Assembly: GCF_000373145.1 (NCBI RefSeq)
Contig: NZ_KB890619.1
Coordinates: 127,982-191,981, forward strand
Origin: Thermus oshimai DSM 12092
Lineage (GTDB): Bacteria; Deinococcota; Deinococci; Deinococcales; Thermaceae
Reading direction: 5' to 3'
Length of the DNA stretch: 64,000 bases
The position numbers and the translations under genes were made by a program. The notes under the pieces were generated by a model. The model did no database searches, was not told the DNA's origin, and saw only the letters and a program-made list of their open reading frames with translations. Numbering within the stretch: position 1 is the stretch's first letter; every line of letters starts with the position of its first letter. Below, one piece after another: positions 25,668 through 34,943 of the stretch.

Positions 25668-28600
25668 ATGCCGGAGCGCCTCAGGCTCACCCTTGACCTG
25701 GCCCAAACCCTTCTCCGCCCCCTTCCTTTGGAAGAGCGCCTCCAGCTGGCCCTGGACTCCCTTCTTCGGGAACCCTGGCTGACCCTCGAGGCCAAAGGCG
25801 CCCTCTTCCTCATGAAGGGGGGGCGGCTTCAGCTGGTGGCCCAGCGCAACCTGGACGAGCCCCTCCAGCGCCTGTGCGCCCAGGTGCCTTTAGGGCAGTG
25901 CCTGTGCGGCCGGGTGGCCCAGGAAGGGGCGCCCCTGGAGCTTTCGGGGGTGACGGAGGCCCACACCACCCGCTACCCCGGTATGCCCCCCCATGGCCAC
26001 GCCATCTTCCCCATCGCCGCGGGGCAGCGGGTGCTGGGGGTTTTAAACCTCTACCTGGCCCCGGGCCAGGCGCTTTCCCCGGAGGCGCGCCTGGCCTTGG
26101 AGGAGGCGGCGGGGCTTCTGGCCCTGGCGGTGTTGCGGGAGCGGGCGGAGCGGGCCGCCCGGGTGCTCCACCGGGGGGCCCGCTTGGCCTTGGAGGCGCC
26201 AAGCCACCTGGACCAGGCGGCCTCGGCCTACCTGAAGGGGCTTTGCGCCCTCTTGGTGGAGGAGGGGTACCTCCTGGCCTGGGTGGGGGAGAAGGGGCCC
26301 GGGGGCCGGGTGGTGCCCCGGGAGGCGGCCGGGGCGGTGGGCTACCTGGAGGGGCTCGCGGTCCGCCACGACGAGACCCCCGAGGGCCAGGGCCCCACGG
26401 GCCGGGCCATCCGCGAGGGCCGGCCCCAGGTGCTCCGGGACGTGGGGGCAGACCCCCGCTACGGCCCCTGGCGCCTCCGGGCCCAGGCCTTTGGCTTCGC
26501 CTCCAGCGCGGCCTTTCCCCTTTGGGTGGAGGGTGAGGTCTGGGGGGCCCTGAACGTGTACGCCGCGGAGCCCGACGCCTTTGACGCGGAGGAGGTGGCC
26601 CTCCTGGAGGACCTGGCCGGCCTGGCGGGCCAGGCCATGGAGCGGATCCGGTCCTACGCCCGGGCCTACCAACTGGCCCAGGTGGTGGAGCAGGTGCCGG
26701 AGAGCATCCTCCTCACGGACCGCCAGGGGCGCATCTTCTACGCCAACCCCGCCCTGGAGGCCGTCACCGGCTATAGGCCGGAGGAGCTCCTAGGGGCCAC
26801 GCCCCGGGTTTTCAAGTCCGGCCTCCATCCCCCGGAGTTTTATCAGAGCCTCTGGCGGACCCTGGAAGGGGGAGGCGCCTTCCAGGCCCTTTTCCTCAAC
26901 CGCCGGAAGGACGGGCGGCTCATCGCCGAGCAAAAGATCCTGGCGCCCCTTTACGGCCCCGGAAGGAAGCTGGAAGGCTACCTGGCCACCTCCCGCCTGG
27001 TGACCCGGGAGTACGCCTTGAGCCGGGTTCAGGCCGCCCTCCTCCACTTCAACCAACGCTTCCTGCGGGAGGGGTTTTCCCCGGGCCTGGCGCTGGCCCT
27101 CCTTCAGGAGGCCCGGGAGGGTTTGCTGGGGGTGGGGGGATTGGTCCTTTTCCTAAAGGGCCTGGACGGGCGTTACTCCATGGTGGCGGCAAGCGGCCTG
27201 GACCTCGCCCCCTGGCGGGGCCGGGCCTTCCCCGCCGCGGAGCTTTACCCCCTGGCCCTCCCCGCTTCCCAGGGGCGCCTGGAGGGGGAGGCCCACCGGG
27301 CGCTTTGGGAGGGCCTGCCCCCGGAGGTCCAGGGCCTTTTACAGGGAGAGGGGCTCTACGCCCGCCTGGAGGCGGGCGGGGCGGGCGGGGAGGCCTTAGG
27401 GCTTCTCCTGGCCCGGGCCCAGGCCCCCCTGGGGCCGGAGGTGGAGGAGGCCTTCCGGCTTTTGGCTTCGGGCCTGGAGATGGTCCTGGCCACGGAGGAA
27501 GAGCGCAAGAGGACCGCCTTCTTCACCTACCACGACCCCCAGACCCACCTCCCCAACCGCCTCCTCCTGGAGGAGGAGGCCCCGGCCCTGCTCAAGGAGG
27601 GCTCCTGGGCCCTGGGGCTCATGGAGTGGCAGGGGCTCCAAGGGGAGGCTTGGCAGGCCCACTTTTCCCTGGCTCGAGCCCTCCTGGCGGCCTTAAGGTC
27701 CTGCCTGGAGTTCCCGGACCGCCTCTACCAGCTTGGCCCCGGGAGCTTCGCCCTCCTCCTCCAGGGGGGCAAGGAGGCGGCCTTGCGGGTGGAGGGCTGC
27801 TTGGAGCGGGCCCTAAAGGGGCTTCCCCTGCCCCCGGGCGGGGCCGCCTGGTTGCGGGTGGCCCTGGGGGTGGCCCTTTTCCCGGAGGACGGGGCCAGCC
27901 TAGGGGAGCTCCTCCGGCACGCCGATCTGGCCCTGGCCGAGGCCCGGAAGGAGGGGGGGCTGGCCTTCTTCAACCCGGAGCTGGCCCGGGCCCACCGGGA
28001 GCGGCAGGACACCCTGGCCCTCCTGTCGGCCGCCCTGGAGGGGGAGGGGTTTCGCATCCACGCCCAGCCCATCGCCGAGCTGGAAAGCGGGAAGCCCGTG
28101 GCCCTGGAGCTCCTCCTCCGCCTGGAGGTGGAAGGCCGCCTGGTGTCCGCCGGAACCTTTATCCCCCTGGCGGAGGAGACCGGCCTCATCGTGGAGATGG
28201 ACCTTTGGCTTCTGAACAGGCTTCGGGAGCTGGACCTTGGGCTTCCCCTCCACCTGAACCTCTCCCCCAAAACCCTCGCCGACCCCCGGCTTCTGGAGAC
28301 CGCGGCCCTTCTAAGGGGGCGCCCTCTGGAGGTGGAGGTCACGGAGTACAGCCTGGCCCAGCCGGGGGTCGGGGAGGTCCTAAAGGCCCTGAAGGGCTTG
28401 GGTTTCGGCCTGGCCCTGGACGACTTCGGCCAGGGGTACGCCTCCATGAACGCCCTGGTGGAGAACCCCTTTGATGCCCTCAAGGTGGACCGGGCCTTCA
28501 CCTGGGGCATCGGCCAGAACCCCAAGGCCGAGGCGGTGCTCCGGGCGGCGTTGGACCTCGCCCGCACCCTGGGCCTTCAGGCCGTGGCCGAGGGGGTGGA

Positions 28601-28685
28601 GACGGAGGAGCAGCGGCGCTGGCTCCTCCAGGTGGGGTACCGCCTGGGCCAGGGCTACCTCTTGGGGCGGCCTAGCGCGGTTTGA
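25668..28685 (+). CDS. GAF-GAF-PAS-GAF-(degenerate GGDEF)-EAL signalling protein
   Basis: About 1005 residues with no membrane segment. Two GAF-like sensor domains fill about 30-330. A PAS domain follows ([23 protein letters not shown], about 332-455), then another GAF-like region (about 465-600). The GGDEF-like domain (about 615-770) has lost its motif and reads [10 protein letters not shown]. The EAL domain (about 780-1003) keeps LELLLRL in place of EALLR, plus [23 protein letters not shown] and QGYLLGRP. It is therefore predicted to degrade c-di-GMP, not to make it. The start is uncertain (ATG 25668; the frame is open to TTG 25641). The 3' end overlaps convergent dtd. Confidence 0.9.
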   Translation: MPERLRLTLDLAQTLLRPLPLEERLQLALDSLLREPWLTLEAKGALFLMKGGRLQLVAQRNLDEPLQRLCAQVPLGQCLCGRVAQEGAPLELSGVTEAHTTRYPGMPPHGHAIFPIAAGQRVLGVLNLYLAPGQALSPEARLALEEAAGLLALAVLRERAERAARVLHRGARLALEAPSHLDQAASAYLKGLCALLVEEGYLLAWVGEKGPGGRVVPREAAGAVGYLEGLAVRHDETPEGQGPTGRAIREGRPQVLRDVGADPRYGPWRLRAQAFGFASSAAFPLWVEGEVWGALNVYAAEPDAFDAEEVALLEDLAGLAGQAMERIRSYARAYQLAQVVEQVPESILLTDRQGRIFYANPALEAVTGYRPEELLGATPRVFKSGLHPPEFYQSLWRTLEGGGAFQALFLNRRKDGRLIAEQKILAPLYGPGRKLEGYLATSRLVTREYALSRVQAALLHFNQRFLREGFSPGLALALLQEAREGLLGVGGLVLFLKGLDGRYSMVAASGLDLAPWRGRAFPAAELYPLALPASQGRLEGEAHRALWEGLPPEVQGLLQGEGLYARLEAGGAGGEALGLLLARAQAPLGPEVEEAFRLLASGLEMVLATEEERKRTAFFTYHDPQTHLPNRLLLEEEAPALLKEGSWALGLMEWQGLQGEAWQAHFSLARALLAALRSCLEFPDRLYQLGPGSFALLLQGGKEAALRVEGCLERALKGLPLPPGGAAWLRVALGVALFPEDGASLGELLRHADLALAEARKEGGLAFFNPELARAHRERQDTLALLSAALEGEGFRIHAQPIAELESGKPVALELLLRLEVEGRLVSAGTFIPLAEETGLIVEMDLWLLNRLRELDLGLPLHLNLSPKTLADPRLLETAALLRGRPLEVEVTEYSLAQPGVGEVLKALKGLGFGLALDDFGQGYASMNALVENPFDALKVDRAFTWGIGQNPKAEAVLRAALDLARTLGLQAVAEGVETEEQRRWLLQVGYRLGQGYLLGRPSAV

Positions 28686-29130
28686 GCCGGTCCTTGGAGT
28701 CCAGGATGAGGGTCACGGGGCCGTCGTTCACCAGGTGGACCCGCATGTGGGCCCCGAAGACCCCGGTTTCCACGTGCACCCCCTGCTCCAAGAAGGCCTC
28801 GAGGGCCGCCTCAAAAAGCCTCCGCCCCACCTCAGGGGGCGCGGCCTCTAGAAACGAGGGCCGGTTCCCCTTGCGGGTGTCGGCGTAGAGGGTGAACTGG
28901 CTCACCAGGAGCACCTCCCCCCCCACCTCCTTGAGGGAGAGGTTCATCTTGCCCTCGAGGTCGGGGAAGACGCGCAGGGCCACGATCTTGCGGGCCAGGT
29001 AAAGGGCGTCTTCCTTATTGTCCTCCCGCGCCACCCCGAGGAGGACGAGGAGCCCCACCCCGATGGCCCCCACCACCTCCCCCTCCACCTCCACCCGGGC
29101 CTCGGAGACCCGCTGCACCACCGCCCGCAC
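28672..29130 (-). CDS. dtd: D-aminoacyl-tRNA deacylase
   Basis: This 152-residue enzyme removes D-amino acids (and glycine from tRNA-Ala) to prevent mistranslation. [24 protein letters not shown] is the family start, [17 protein letters not shown] holds the SQFTL motif, and [12 protein letters not shown] holds the Gly-Pro motif that enforces chirality. Length is normal. It starts with GTG 3 bases after the degV-family gene upstream, so it probably shares that operon, and it converges on the EAL gene with a 14-base overlap. Confidence 0.97.
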   Translation of the reverse strand: MRAVVQRVSEARVEVEGEVVGAIGVGLLVLLGVAREDNKEDALYLARKIVALRVFPDLEGKMNLSLKEVGGEVLLVSQFTLYADTRKGNRPSFLEAAPPEVGRRLFEAALEAFLEQGVHVETGVFGAHMRVHLVNDGPVTLILDSKDRLKPR

Positions 29131-29133
29131 CCT

Positions 29134-29985
29134 TCACCCCCTGGGCCCGGCGAAGAGGGCCACGGTGCCGGGGCCGGTGTGGACGCTCACCGCCGCCCCC
29201 GCGGGGAGCACCCCCAGGACCTCCACCCCTTCCTGGCGGATGGCCGCCCCCAAGGCCCTGGCCCCTTCCTCGTTCCCCGCGTGGGCCAGGTAGGCCTGGG
29301 CCCCTTCCGGGAAGTCCCGCCGGAAGAGCTCGGCCACCTTCCTAAGCCCCTCCCCGAAGCCCCGCACCCGGGGGCCGGGGAAGACCCCGCCCTCCCGGAT
29401 TTCCAACACGGGGAGGATGCGAAGAAGCCCCCCCACGAAGTGCTGCAGGCCGCTGATCCGCCCCGAGCGGTGGAGGTAGGTGAGGGTCTTGGGGAGGACA
29501 TACCCCCGCACCCGGGCCCGGAAAGGGGCCAGGGCCCCTTCCAGCCCCTCCCAGGCCACCCCGGCCCTGAGGAGGCGGCGGGCCTCCTCCAGGACCAGCC
29601 TGAGCCCCCCGTTGAGGGACCAGGAGTCCAGGACCAAAACCCGGCCTCCGAAAGCCCGGGCTACGCTCTCCGCGGTGGCCACCGTGCCCGAAAGCTTCCC
29701 GGAGACGTGGACGGAAAGCACCCGGTCGTGGGTCTTAAGGAGCCTCTCGTAGGTTTCCCTTAGGTCCTCCGGGGCCACCTGGCTGGTGGTGAGGCGCTCC
29801 CCCTTTTCCAGGAGGCGCAAGACCTCCTCGGGGCGGATCTCCACCAGGTCCCGGTAGGCCCGGCCCCCATGGATCACCTGCTGGGGGACCAGGTGGATGC
29901 CCTCTTTCAGGGCCTCTTCCGGGGAAAGGCCCAGGGTGCTGTCGGCCACGAAGGCCACCTTAGAGGCTGTAGGCGTAAAACCCAT
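29134..29985 (-). CDS. DegV family fatty-acid-binding protein (second of pair)
   Basis: This 283-residue DegV protein (FakB type) binds a fatty acid and presents it to a FakA kinase. VAFVADSTLGL matches the N-terminal DSTxDL motif, SVHVSGKLSGTVATAESVAR holds the phosphate-side serine/threonine motif, and SVHTGPGTVALF is the C-terminal signature. It overlaps the upstream degV gene by 26 bases if ATG 29985 is used; GTG 29958, just after that gene's stop, is an alternative. No fakA is in the window. Confidence 0.9.
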   Translation of the reverse strand: MGFTPTASKVAFVADSTLGLSPEEALKEGIHLVPQQVIHGGRAYRDLVEIRPEEVLRLLEKGERLTTSQVAPEDLRETYERLLKTHDRVLSVHVSGKLSGTVATAESVARAFGGRVLVLDSWSLNGGLRLVLEEARRLLRAGVAWEGLEGALAPFRARVRGYVLPKTLTYLHRSGRISGLQHFVGGLLRILPVLEIREGGVFPGPRVRGFGEGLRKVAELFRRDFPEGAQAYLAHAGNEEGARALGAAIRQEGVEVLGVLPAGAAVSVHTGPGTVALFAGPRG

Positions 29986-30802
29986 AGGTTCCCGGCCCCG
30001 TGTGGCTGGAGATCACCGCCCCAAGCTCCCCCGTGAGGACCTCCTCCACGGGCAGGCCGCTTTGCAGGACCATGGCCTTAAGCTCCTCCACCGCCCCTTC
30101 CTCCCCCCCGTAGAGGAAGAAGGCGCGGATCCGCTTCCGGCCCTCCCCCCAGGCCCTAAAGTCCTTGAGGATCTCCTCCTTGGCCTTCCGCTCCCCCCGG
30201 GCCCGGCCCGCGGCCTCCACCCGGCCCTCCTTGAGGGTGAGGATGGGCTTGATGCCGAGAAGGGTGCCGAGAAGGGCCTGGGCCCCCCCGATCCGCCCCC
30301 CCCGTTTTAGGAACTCCAGGGTGGCCACGCTGAAGCGCACGAAGTGGTCGGCGCGGAGGCGCTTGAGCTCTTCCAAAACGGCCTCGAGGCCCGCCCCTTC
30401 CGAGAGGAGCTCGTGGGCCCTTAGGACCATCATCCCGATCCCCAAGGAGGCTCCTTGGCTGTCAAAGACCGTGACCCGGCCTGGAAAGTTTTGCGCGGCG
30501 AGCTCCGCAGACTGCACCGTGCCGGAAAGCCGGGCGGAGATGTGGATGGAAAGCACGTGGTCCGCTCCTTCCAGGGCCTTTTCGTAGGCGCGGACGAAGT
30601 CCTCGGGGGAGGGCTGGCTGGTGGTGGGGAAGGCCTCCCCGGCCCGCACCTTCTGGAAGACCTCGTTGGGCGTGATCTCCTCCCAATCCCTATAGACCCG
30701 GCCCCCCAGGTTCACGTACAGGGGCACGGCCTGGATGCCTAGCTCGTCCCTAAGGGCTTTGGGTAGGTCGGCGGTGGAGTCGGTTACCAGGGCTACCTTC
30801 AT
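29960..30802 (-). CDS. DegV family fatty-acid-binding protein (first of pair)
   Basis: This 280-residue DegV/FakB-type protein has VALVTDSTADLP at the N terminus, TTSQPSPEDF in the lid, LSIHISARLSGTVQSAELAA, GGRIGGAQALLG and SSHTGPGTYGFYAYSL. All family motifs are present. ATG 30802 is preceded by AAAAGGAGG, a strong ribosome-binding site. It is the first gene of the degV-degV-dtd unit and divergent from serA. The two DegV proteins differ considerably, so they probably bind different fatty acids. Confidence 0.92.
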   Translation of the reverse strand: MKVALVTDSTADLPKALRDELGIQAVPLYVNLGGRVYRDWEEITPNEVFQKVRAGEAFPTTSQPSPEDFVRAYEKALEGADHVLSIHISARLSGTVQSAELAAQNFPGRVTVFDSQGASLGIGMMVLRAHELLSEGAGLEAVLEELKRLRADHFVRFSVATLEFLKRGGRIGGAQALLGTLLGIKPILTLKEGRVEAAGRARGERKAKEEILKDFRAWGEGRKRIRAFFLYGGEEGAVEELKAMVLQSGLPVEEVLTGELGAVISSHTGPGTYGFYAYSL

Positions 30803-30863
30803 ACCCCTCCTTTTGGTCCCGGCCAGGATACCATAGCCCTTATGGTGTAGTGTAGGCCCTCCC

Positions 30864-30892
30864 TTGCCGGGGGGCCTTCCGGGTGCTAGCTT
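30864..30892 (+). promoter_or_regulatory. serA promoter
   Basis: TTGCCG (30864-30869), a 17-base spacer and TAGCTT (30887-30892). The ATG of serA is 7 bases further on, so the mRNA should be leaderless. Confidence 0.6.
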
Positions 30893-30899
30893 TGGCCTT

Positions 30900-32465
30900 A
30901 TGTGGAGGGTCCTGGTCTCGGACGACATGCGCCTGGGGGAGGTGCGCTACCCCGGGGTCCTTCTGGACTACCGGCCCGGGATCGGCCGGGAGGAGCTTTT
31001 GGAGGTCATCCCCGCTTACGACGCCCTCATCACCCGAAGCCGCACCCAGGTGGATGCGGAGCTCCTACGGCGGGGCAAGCGGCTTAAGGTGGTGGGCCGG
31101 GGCGGGGTGGGGGTGGACAACGTGGATCTCGAGGCCGCAAGCCGCCTGGGCATCCTGGTGGTGAACGTCCCCGAGGCCAACACCCGCTCCGCCGCCGAGC
31201 TCGCCTTCGGCCTCCTCCTGGCCGCCGCCCGGGGCATCGCCCTTTCCGACCGCAAGATCCGCGCGGGGGAGTGGGACCGGAAGTTCTTGGGCCTGGAGCT
31301 CAAGGGCAAGACCCTGGGCATCGTGGGCCTGGGGCGGATCGGCGGCCAGGTGGCCCGCTTCGCCAAGGGGTTTGAGATGCGGGTCCTGGCCTACGACCCC
31401 TACATCCCCAAGACCCGGGCGGAAAGCCTGGGGGTGGAGCTTCTGGAAGACCTTTCGGACATGCTCCGCCAGAGCCACTTCCTCACCGTCCACACCCCCC
31501 TTACGGAGGAGACCCGGGGGATGATCGGCCGCCGGGAACTCTACCTCCTCCCCCGGGGGGCGGTGGTGGTGAACGCCGCCCGGGGCGGGATTGTGGACGA
31601 AAAGGCCCTTCTTGAGGTCCTGGAGGAGGGCCACCTCTTCGCCGCGGGCCTGGACGTGTTCGCGGAGGAGCCCCCCCCTAAGGACCACCCCCTTCTCCAG
31701 CACCCCAAGGTGGTCCTCACCGCCCACCTGGGGGCCAACACCTTGGAGGCCCAGGACCGGGTGGGGGAGGCGGTGTTGGAACGGGTGGTGCGCACCCTGG
31801 AAGGGGACCTCTCCTACGCCTTAAACACCGGCTTTGACCCCGAGGCCCTCCAGGCCCTGAAGGGGTTTTTGCCCCTGGGGGAGGCCTTGGGCAAGCTCCT
31901 CGCCCAGATCACCCGGGGGCGGCCGGAGGTCCTGGAGGTGAGCTTCCTGGGGCAGTTTGAGAAGGACCCCGAGCCCATCGCCAGCGCGGTGGCCAAGGGG
32001 TTCTTGGCCCGGGTTTTGGGAGAGGAGGCGGTGAACCTGGTCTCCGCCAGGCCCCTCCTCAAGGACCGGGGGGTGCGGCTCATAACCCGCAGGCAGGAGG
32101 AAGCGGGGGAGTACACCCGCCTCGTGGAGGTGCGCCTGGCCACGGACCAGGAGGAGCGCCGGGCCCGGGGGGTGGTCATCGCGGGGAGGCCCCGGCTGGT
32201 GGGTATAGACGACTACGCCCTGGAGGTGGTCCCCGAGGGGTACATGCTGGTCTGCGTGAACTACGACCGCCCCGGGGTGGTGGGCCAGGTGGGGACCCTC
32301 CTCGGCGAGGCCGGGGTGAACATCGCCGGGATGCAGCTTGGGCGGGACGTGCCCGGGGGGCGGGCCCTTTTCGTCCTCACCGTGGACCAGAAGCCCAGCC
32401 CCGAGGTGCTGGAGGCCCTGAGGGGCCTCCCTGTGCTGGAGCGGGTGGACCTGGTGGAGCTTTAA
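30900..32465 (+). CDS. serA: D-3-phosphoglycerate dehydrogenase
   Basis: This 521-residue enzyme oxidises 3-phosphoglycerate with NAD+ in the first step of serine synthesis. The catalytic triad is visible: Arg in VVNAARGGIVDE, Glu in DVFAEEPP, His in TAHLGANTLEA. NAD binding is at GIVGLGRIGGQVA. The long form with an allosteric substrate-binding segment and a C-terminal ACT domain (MLVCVNYDRPGVVGQVGTLLGEAGVNIAGMQLGR, split here only by family knowledge) suggests serine feedback control. ATG 30900 fits the promoter 7 bases upstream; the open frame extends further but has no other support. Confidence 0.97.
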   Translation: MWRVLVSDDMRLGEVRYPGVLLDYRPGIGREELLEVIPAYDALITRSRTQVDAELLRRGKRLKVVGRGGVGVDNVDLEAASRLGILVVNVPEANTRSAAELAFGLLLAAARGIALSDRKIRAGEWDRKFLGLELKGKTLGIVGLGRIGGQVARFAKGFEMRVLAYDPYIPKTRAESLGVELLEDLSDMLRQSHFLTVHTPLTEETRGMIGRRELYLLPRGAVVVNAARGGIVDEKALLEVLEEGHLFAAGLDVFAEEPPPKDHPLLQHPKVVLTAHLGANTLEAQDRVGEAVLERVVRTLEGDLSYALNTGFDPEALQALKGFLPLGEALGKLLAQITRGRPEVLEVSFLGQFEKDPEPIASAVAKGFLARVLGEEAVNLVSARPLLKDRGVRLITRRQEEAGEYTRLVEVRLATDQEERRARGVVIAGRPRLVGIDDYALEVVPEGYMLVCVNYDRPGVVGQVGTLLGEAGVNIAGMQLGRDVPGGRALFVLTVDQKPSPEVLEALRGLPVLERVDLVEL

Positions 32466-32468
32466 GTA

Positions 32469-32490
32469 CCCCGCCGAAGCAAAAGCGGGG
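32469..32490. terminator. Hairpin between serA and the convergent MNT gene
   Basis: CCCCGC, a 10-base loop, GCGGGG lies between the serA stop (32465) and the MNT gene stop (32493). It may serve both strands. There is no clear T tract. Confidence 0.5.
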
Positions 32491-32492
32491 CC

Positions 32493-32831
32493 CTAGAGCC
32501 TAAGGGCCCCTTCCAAAAACCATAGCCCTCCCTTGGCCCTAAGGCGGGCGAACTCCTCCGGGAGGAGGCCCCTGGGCTCTTCCCGCCCCTGGCGCAGGGC
32601 GAAGAGGAGCCGGGCCCGCTCCAGGGGGTCTTGGGGCAGGGCGGGGGAGACCACCAGGAGGTCCAGGTCGCTTTCCAGGTTGAAATCCCCCCGGGCCACG
32701 GAGCCGAAAAGGTAGACCTCCGCTTCCCCCAGGGCTTCCCGGACCCTTTTCGCGTAGGCCCGGGCTTCCTCCAGGAGGGCTTCCCGTGCCCTCTGCCGCT
32801 GGGCCAAGGCCTTGGCTAGAGGGCCCGCCAT
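32493..32831 (-). CDS. Minimal nucleotidyltransferase (MNT antitoxin-like)
   Basis: This 112-residue protein has EVYLFGSVARGDFNLESDLDLLVV, the GSxxRGD and DxD motifs of DNA polymerase beta-type minimal nucleotidyltransferases. In MNT-HEPN modules the nucleotidyltransferase blocks its HEPN partner, in some cases by adding AMP. It overlaps the HEPN gene upstream by 16 bases, and the gene order HEPN then MNT is a common arrangement. Both motif aspartates are intact. Confidence 0.9.
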   Translation of the reverse strand: MAGPLAKALAQRQRAREALLEEARAYAKRVREALGEAEVYLFGSVARGDFNLESDLDLLVVSPALPQDPLERARLLFALRQGREEPRGLLPEEFARLRAKGGLWFLEGALRL

Positions 32832-33217
32832 GCGTCCTCCACCCAGGTGAGGATCCGCCGGGCGGCCTCCAGGGCTTCCCGGGCCCTTTTGGCGTTGTAG
32901 AACTCAAAGGGGCTTCCTTCCGGGTAGGCGTCCGGGTAGCGGGCGGGCACGTAGTGGATGTCCAGCTCCTGGGCGGATTCCAGTAGCTCAGGGGGTATGG
33001 CTACCCCTGCCCCTTCTAGGACGCTCAGGAGCCGCTTGAGGCTGTGTCCATGGGCCGCTTGGCCTAGGCCTCTAAGGAGCCCTTTGAGGGCGTACTCCCC
33101 CGCCTGTTGGGCCTTGAAAGAGGCCCAGTCGTAGTCCCCTTCCTCCGCGTCCCGCTCCGCGGAGGCCAGGGTGTGCTTGGCTTGGGCTAGCCAGCGCTCG
33201 TACTCTTCCCGGTCCAC
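32816..33217 (-). CDS. HEPN domain protein (toxin-like partner of MNT)
   Basis: This 133-residue, four-helix protein has YDWASFKAQQAGEYALKGLLRGLG...HGHSLKRLL, then DIHYVPARYPDAYPEGSPFEFYNAKRAREALEAARRIL. This is the HEPN family (PF05168 type) with the conserved TRYPD-like motif. The RNase motif RX4-6H of the best-studied HEPN toxins is not evident, so ribonuclease activity is uncertain. It is the first gene of the pair and is divergent from the exporter operon. Confidence 0.87.
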   Translation of the reverse strand: MDREEYERWLAQAKHTLASAERDAEEGDYDWASFKAQQAGEYALKGLLRGLGQAAHGHSLKRLLSVLEGAGVAIPPELLESAQELDIHYVPARYPDAYPEGSPFEFYNAKRAREALEAARRILTWVEDAWRAL

Positions 33218-33257
33218 AGTCTCAGTTTAGGCCTTGCTGAGGGTCTTTGAGGTTTGA

Positions 33258-33297
33258 AAAGTTTGGGGTTGACAGAACTTTCAGACTCCAGTAGCCT
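33258..33297 (+). promoter_or_regulatory. Promoter and possible operator of the exporter operon
   Basis: TTGACA (33269-33274), a 17-base spacer and TAGCCT (33292-33297) lie 6 bases before the GTG start. AAAGTT (33258-33263) and AACTTT (33276-33281) form an inverted repeat around the -35 box, a likely site for the MarR-like protein encoded first in the operon. Confidence 0.75.
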
Positions 33298-33303
33298 AAC
33301 CCC

Positions 33304-33747
33304 GTGGAAGCCCCCCTGAAGGCCTGGGTGGAGGAGACCGCCCTCCTCTTTGAAGGGGCGGGCCTGCCCCGGATGGCGGGCCGGGTGCTGGCCTGGCTCC
33401 TGGTGGCCGACCCTCCGGAGCAGACGGCCAGGGAGATGGGGGAGGCCCTCTCGGTGAGCAAGGGGGCCTTAAGCCCCGCCCTCCACCTCCTCACCCGCCT
33501 CGGCCTGGTGGAGAAGCTCAGGCGGCCGGGGGAGCGGGCGGACCGGTACACCGTCCGGCCCGGGGCCTGGCGGAGGCTCCTTTTGGAAAAGGCCCGGGCC
33601 CTAAGCCTATACCGGGAGGCCGCGGAGCGGGGCCTGGCCCTCCTCCCTCCCGAAAAGGGGGAGCGGCTAAGGGAGATGCACCGCCTATACGCCTTTTTTG
33701 AGCGGGCCCTTCCGGAGCTCTTAAGGCGCTACGAGGAGGAGGGATGA
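33304..33747 (+). CDS. MarR/GbsR-type transcriptional regulator
   Basis: This 147-residue winged-helix protein reads VEETALLFEGAGLPRMAGRVLAWLLVADPPEQTAREMGEALSVSKGALSPALHLLTRLGLVEKL, as in GbsR-like regulators. A helical C-terminal dimerisation part follows. GTG 33304 agrees with a leaderless transcript from TTGACA-17-TAGCCT. Its stop overlaps the next gene (ATGA), so it is in the same operon as the ABC exporter and probably represses it through the inverted repeat at its promoter. Confidence 0.85.
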   Translation: MEAPLKAWVEETALLFEGAGLPRMAGRVLAWLLVADPPEQTAREMGEALSVSKGALSPALHLLTRLGLVEKLRRPGERADRYTVRPGAWRRLLLEKARALSLYREAAERGLALLPPEKGERLREMHRLYAFFERALPELLRRYEEEG

Positions 33748-34940
33748 CCCTCTTAAGGCTCGCCTGGCGCAACCTCCTGAGGCAGAAGCGGCGCACCGGC
33801 CTTCTCTCCTTGGTGGTGATCTACGTAACCGTGGCCGTCCTCTTCATGTTCGGCTTCCTGGACGGCTACGGGGAGAGCCTGGTGGAGGCCTACGGGGCCT
33901 ATGTGGAGGCCCCGGTGGAGGTGGCCCGCCGGGCCTACTGGGAGGACCCGGACCCAAACCAGGGGTTTTCGGCCCTGCCCGCCCTGGCCCACCCCCTGGT
34001 GCAGGCCGCGACCCCGAGGCTCGCCTTCTACGCCCTCCTCCGCTCCCCCTACCGCCTCGAGGGGGGCGTGGTCCTGGGGGTGGACCCGGAAGGGGAGAAG
34101 GCCCTTTCTCGGGTGCCCTATAAGGTGGCGGAGGGGCGCTGGCTTTCCGCCCCCGGGGAGGTGGTCTTGGGGGCCAAGCTCGCCGAGCGCCTGGACGTCC
34201 GCCTGGGGGAGCGGCTGGTGGTGGAGGCGAGCGCCCTAAAGGGCCCCCAGGCCCTGGGCCTCGCCGTGGTGGGGATCCTGCGGGCGGGGGTGTCCAACGT
34301 GGACTACGGCGGGGTGTACGTGCACCTGGAGGACGCCCGGGCCCTCACCGGGGCCCTGGCCACCCACCTGGCCCTGAAGGTGCCCCGGGGGAGGGAGGCC
34401 CAGGTGGCCGCGGAGCTCAACGCCCTCCTCCCGGAAGACCTCCTGGCCAAGGGGGTTTGGGACCTCATGGGGCCCATCCGGGCGGACTACGAGGGCAGCC
34501 GCCTCTTCTACATCCCCCTCCTCCTCCTTTTCATGCTCCTGGCGGCGGTGGCGGTGGTGAGCACCACCTACGTTTCCGTGCGGGAGCGGCTTAGGGAGTT
34601 TGCGGTGGTGGAAAGCCTGGGCCTCACCCCTTGGGGCCTTGCGGGGCTGGTGGCCCTGGAGGCCGCCCTGGCCAGCCTGGTGGGCCTGGCCCTAGGCCTC
34701 CTGCTGGGCTATGGCCTTCTCGCCTACACCTCCACCCACAACGTCTTCGGCCCCCTCATGCGGCTTTCCATGGAGCTTTTGCCGGAGTCCGGCCTCTCCG
34801 AAGCCCTTTACACCGCCGTGCGGCCCGTTTACGCCTTCTACGCGGGGGCGGTGGTGGTCTTCTCCGGCCTCCTGGCCCTCCTCTTCCCGGGGCGGCTTGT
34901 CCTCGGGCTTTCCCTGCCCCGGTACCTGAAAGGAGAGTGA
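33744..34940 (+). CDS. FtsX/MacB-type ABC transporter permease (first)
   Basis: This 398-residue protein starts LLRLAWRNLLRQKRRTGLL, the amphipathic entry of the LolC/MacB/FtsX permeases. One membrane helix (about 17-40) is followed by a large periplasmic domain to about 250, then three helices (about 255-280, 300-325, 362-390). The segment VSVRERLREFAVVESLGLTPWGLAGLV is the cytoplasmic coupling region. It overlaps the regulator gene and is followed by a LolA-like gene. It should form a heterodimer with the second permease (35634). Confidence 0.92.
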   Translation: MTLLRLAWRNLLRQKRRTGLLSLVVIYVTVAVLFMFGFLDGYGESLVEAYGAYVEAPVEVARRAYWEDPDPNQGFSALPALAHPLVQAATPRLAFYALLRSPYRLEGGVVLGVDPEGEKALSRVPYKVAEGRWLSAPGEVVLGAKLAERLDVRLGERLVVEASALKGPQALGLAVVGILRAGVSNVDYGGVYVHLEDARALTGALATHLALKVPRGREAQVAAELNALLPEDLLAKGVWDLMGPIRADYEGSRLFYIPLLLLFMLLAAVAVVSTTYVSVRERLREFAVVESLGLTPWGLAGLVALEAALASLVGLALGLLLGYGLLAYTSTHNVFGPLMRLSMELLPESGLSEALYTAVRPVYAFYAGAVVVFSGLLALLFPGRLVLGLSLPRYLKGE

Positions 34941-34943
34941 AGG

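Noticed and set aside
32816-33217. Catalytic RX4-6H RNase motif in the HEPN protein
   Set aside because: No convincing Arg-x(4-6)-His at the expected helix; I therefore do not claim ribonuclease activity.
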